Shown here piece by piece: positions 5,946 to 8,062 of a stretch of 8,062 bases of DNA. The DNA is from an uncultured Peptococcaceae bacterium (GTDB taxonomy: Bacteria; Bacillota; Dehalobacteriia; UBA4068), in contig CAMZIS010000045.1 of the NCBI GenBank assembly GCA_947307285.1, forward strand, positions 1-8,062, written 5' to 3'. Every line of letters begins with the position of its first letter. The first letter of the stretch is position 1. The notes beneath the pieces are model-generated. The model saw only the letters and a program-made list of their open reading frames with translations. It was not told the origin of the DNA and made no database searches. The translations under genes and the position numbers were made by a program.

Positions 5946-6026
5946 GTTATTAGAGAATTTGGGGGCAGGATTAGGCATCCTTTCCTACCCTCAAGCAATT
6001 GTTTCCCGATGAACAGATGTCCTTTA

Positions 6027-8062
6027 TCACCTGGCCTCCATCGGCGAGATGGTTATGGCGACCTCTTCCAGAACGTCCAGCAACAGACACACCGTGTCCA
6101 GAGATGTGAGCATGGTGGTATTGTTCTGTGCGGCGCAGCGGCGGATGGCCACGCCGTCGTCGTGATGCGTCCCGGACAGGACGGATCTGGTATTTATCAC
6201 ATAGCTGACGTATCCGGCCCGGATGGAATCCAGCAGCTCCTCGCTGCCTTCGCTGGGTTTGTGCCGGATGCGGGTGCGGATGCCGTGAGCTTGCAGGATT
6301 TCCCCCGTACGCGGGGTGGCCTCGATGTTGAAGCCCATCTGATAAAACCGTCTCACCAGAGGGACGGCCTCTTCCTTGTCCTCGTCCGCCACGCTGACCA
6401 GAACGGTGCCGTGATTGGGCAGGGAGAGCCCCGTGGCCATCATGGCCTTGCAGGCCGCCCGGTGCAGCTTATCGTCATAACCTATAGCCTCGCCGGTGGA
6501 CTTCATTTCCGGAGAAAGGTAGGCGTCCATCCCCCGCAGCTTGGAGAAGGAGAACGCAGGCACTTTTACGTACGAACCTGTTCTCTCTTTGGGGTAGCGG
6601 GTGAAGATGCCCTGCTCCTGCAGGGAAAGGCCCAGCATGGCCAGGGTACCGATATCCGCCAGTGAGTATCCGGTCGCCTTGGAGAGGAAGGGCACGGTCC
6701 GCGAGGAACGGGGATTGACCTCTATAACATACACTTTCTCCGCGCTGTCGACAATGAACTGGATGTTGAACAGGCCGATAATGCCAATCCCGCGCCCGAG
6801 CTTTTCGGTGTAATCAAGGATCGTCTGCTTGACCCTATGGGAAAGGCTGAACGAGGGATAGACGCTGATGGAATCGCCGGAATGGATGCCGGTCCTTTCC
6901 ACCAGCTCCATGATGCCCGGCACGAAGACGCGGCGTCCGTCGCACACGGCGTCCACTTCCACTTCCTTGCCCCGGATGTATTTATCCACCAGCACGGGCT
7001 TGTCCTCATCCACCTCTACCGCGGTCTTCAGGTAATCCCACATGGATTCTTCCTGGGCCACGATCTGCATGGCCCGTCCGCCCAGCACGAAGCTGGGACG
7101 CACCAGGACGGGGTACCCGATGCGGCGGGCTGCCTCGATGCCGGCTGCCACGCTGGTGACGGCCTCGCCCTCGGGCTGCGGTATCTGAAGGGACAGCAGC
7201 AGCTTTTCAAAGGAATCCCGGTTTTCAGCCCGGTCGATGGCCTCGCAGTCCGTGCCGATGATCTTCACTCCGCGCTCGCGCAAAGGCTCCGCCAGATTGA
7301 TGGCCGTCTGCCCGCCCAGGGTCACGATGACGCCCTCCGGTTTTTCCAGCAGGATGACGTTCATCACGTCTTCCGGATAGAGCGGCTCGAAATAGAGCTT
7401 GTCGGAACAGGTGTAGTCAGTGGAGACCGTTTCCGGGTTGTTGTTGATGATGATGGCCTCGAACCCTGCCTTGCGGATGGTCTGCACCGCGTGAACGGTG
7501 GAGTAGTCGAATTCTATACCCTGTCCGATACGGATGGGACCGGAGCCGAGAACGACGATCTTCCGCCGGTCAGAGACCACGGATTCGTTCTCTTCCTCAT
7601 AGGTTGAATAAAAGTACGGGATGTAGCTGTCAAATTCGGAGGCGCAGGAATCGATCATTTTGTACACGGGTACTATCCCCTGCCCGGTCCGGAAAACGAA
7701 GATATCCTGCTCGTCCGTATCCCACAGCAGAGCGATCTCCCGATCCGAGAAGCCCGACCTCTTGGCCTCTCTGAGAATATCCGGATCAAAGGGGCAAGCC
7801 TTCAATTCCTCTTCCATTCGGGTGATCCGCCGGATGCCGCGGAGGAAAAAGCGGTCGATACCGGTGACGCCGGCAATGCTGTCCACATCGCAGCCCCGCC
7901 GGAACAGTTCGGCGATGGCATAGATACGGTCGTCCGTACCGACGCCCACGTATTGCAGCAGCGCCTGCGTTTCCATTTCGTCAAACTTTTTCAGGTGGAT
8001 ATGGAACGCGCCGATCTCAAGAGAACGTATGCCTTTGAGCAGACTCTCCTCAAAGGTCCGGC
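6027..8062 (-). CDS. carB: Carbamoyl-phosphate synthase large subunit, C-terminal 677 residues (5' end outside window)
   Basis: The frame is open to the right edge and starts mid-gene with RTFEESLLKGIRSLEIG, the end of the first synthetase half, so roughly the first 385 residues of a protein of about 1,070 are missing. Next come the oligomerisation domain (about 30-150 of this fragment), the second ATP-grasp half from KIVVLGSGPIRIGQGIEFD (167) with NNNPETVSTDY, GGQTAINLAEPL, VRPSFVLGGRAM, HSGDS and VIEVNPRSSRTVPF (about 445), and the MGS-like allosteric domain (about 545-677, with YVINT). CarB with CarA makes carbamoyl phosphate from glutamine, bicarbonate and two ATP for pyrimidines and arginine; this half phosphorylates carbamate. 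No motif is broken. ATG 7976 is internal, not the start. It ends its transcript: stop at 6027-6029, then a terminator. carA, if present, would lie to the right. Confidence 0.97.
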   Translation of the reverse strand, partial: RTFEESLLKGIRSLEIGAFHIHLKKFDEMETQALLQYVGVGTDDRIYAIAELFRRGCDVDSIAGVTGIDRFFLRGIRRITRMEEELKACPFDPDILREAKRSGFSDREIALLWDTDEQDIFVFRTGQGIVPVYKMIDSCASEFDSYIPYFYSTYEEENESVVSDRRKIVVLGSGPIRIGQGIEFDYSTVHAVQTIRKAGFEAIIINNNPETVSTDYTCSDKLYFEPLYPEDVMNVILLEKPEGVIVTLGGQTAINLAEPLRERGVKIIGTDCEAIDRAENRDSFEKLLLSLQIPQPEGEAVTSVAAGIEAARRIGYPVLVRPSFVLGGRAMQIVAQEESMWDYLKTAVEVDEDKPVLVDKYIRGKEVEVDAVCDGRRVFVPGIMELVERTGIHSGDSISVYPSFSLSHRVKQTILDYTEKLGRGIGIIGLFNIQFIVDSAEKVYVIEVNPRSSRTVPFLSKATGYSLADIGTLAMLGLSLQEQGIFTRYPKERTGSYVKVPAFSFSKLRGMDAYLSPEMKSTGEAIGYDDKLHRAACKAMMATGLSLPNHGTVLVSVADEDKEEAVPLVRRFYQMGFNIEATPRTGEILQAHGIRTRIRHKPSEGSEELLDSIRAGYVSYVINTRSVLSGTHHDDGVAIRRCAAQNNTTMLTSLDTVCLLLDVLEEVAITISPMEAR

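Larger units (their letters stand above)
5478..6026. other. AT-rich intergenic region between carB and the OCD-family gene
   Basis: No convincing gene in 549 bases. It holds the OCD-family leader and promoter (5478-5590) and the carB terminator (5902-5945). A plus-strand open frame at 5644-5886 (80 codons, ATG ATG start) would encode a hydrophobic N-terminal half with one or two possible membrane segments and a charged tail. It has no ribosome site or promoter I can defend, and I do not call it a gene. A 12-base direct repeat GTTATAAACCAT occurs at 5560-5571 and 5918-5929. Confidence 0.6.

Noticed and set aside
6009..7607. Two long plus-strand open frames (6009-6665 and 6837-7607)
   Set aside because: Antisense of carB. 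They result from the codon bias of a GC-rich gene and encode no recognisable domain.
7977..8062. Reading the ATG at 7976 as the carB start
   Set aside because: The frame continues to the window edge as RTFEESLLKGIRSLEIG, conserved CarB sequence, so the true start is outside the window.

Overview
The window looks like ordinary chromosomal DNA from a low-to-medium GC Gram-positive anaerobe, most likely a clostridial member of the Bacillota. This is an inference from AGGAGG-type ribosome binding sites, near-consensus sigma-A promoters (TTGACA-N17-TATAAT), U-tailed hairpin terminators, a DegV-family lipid binder, an S-layer-homology (SLH) surface protein and the style of the proteins. I cannot name the genus. 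Coding regions are GC-rich and intergenic regions are clearly AT-rich.

Layout. 1-792 (minus strand): the start of a flavodoxin-like protein with a compact cysteine motif, cut by the window edge, and just upstream of it a TetR-family regulator. The two genes overlap by ATGA and share a consensus promoter with an inverted repeat at its start site, which suggests an autoregulated two-gene operon. 952-1479 (plus): apt, adenine phosphoribosyltransferase. A perfect hairpin at 1514-1537 separates it from the convergent degV-family gene at 1570-2424 (minus). 2425-2631: a divergent promoter region. 2632-4317 (plus): a secreted protein with a phosphodiester glycosidase (NAGPA-like) domain and three C-terminal SLH repeats, ending at a strong terminator. 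4422-5477 (minus): an ornithine cyclodeaminase/mu-crystallin family enzyme. 5478-6026: an AT-rich intergenic stretch with a promoter and a bidirectional terminator. 6027-8062 (minus): the C-terminal two thirds of carB, the large subunit of carbamoyl-phosphate synthase, open at the window edge.

The genes look like separate transcription units: purine salvage (apt), pyrimidine/arginine precursor supply (carB), fatty-acid handling (degV family), surface glycan work (SLH protein), amino-acid or imine metabolism (OCD family) and a redox/stress-type TetR-flavoprotein pair. Only the last pair is clearly an operon. I found no CRISPR array, tRNA, rRNA, insertion sequence, phage gene or defence system. 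Long open frames antisense to degV, the OCD-family gene and carB are best explained as shadows. The most interesting items are the TetR/cysteine-flavoprotein pair, the SLH-anchored glycosidase with degenerate SLH repeats, and the divergent promoters that appear to share one -35 box.
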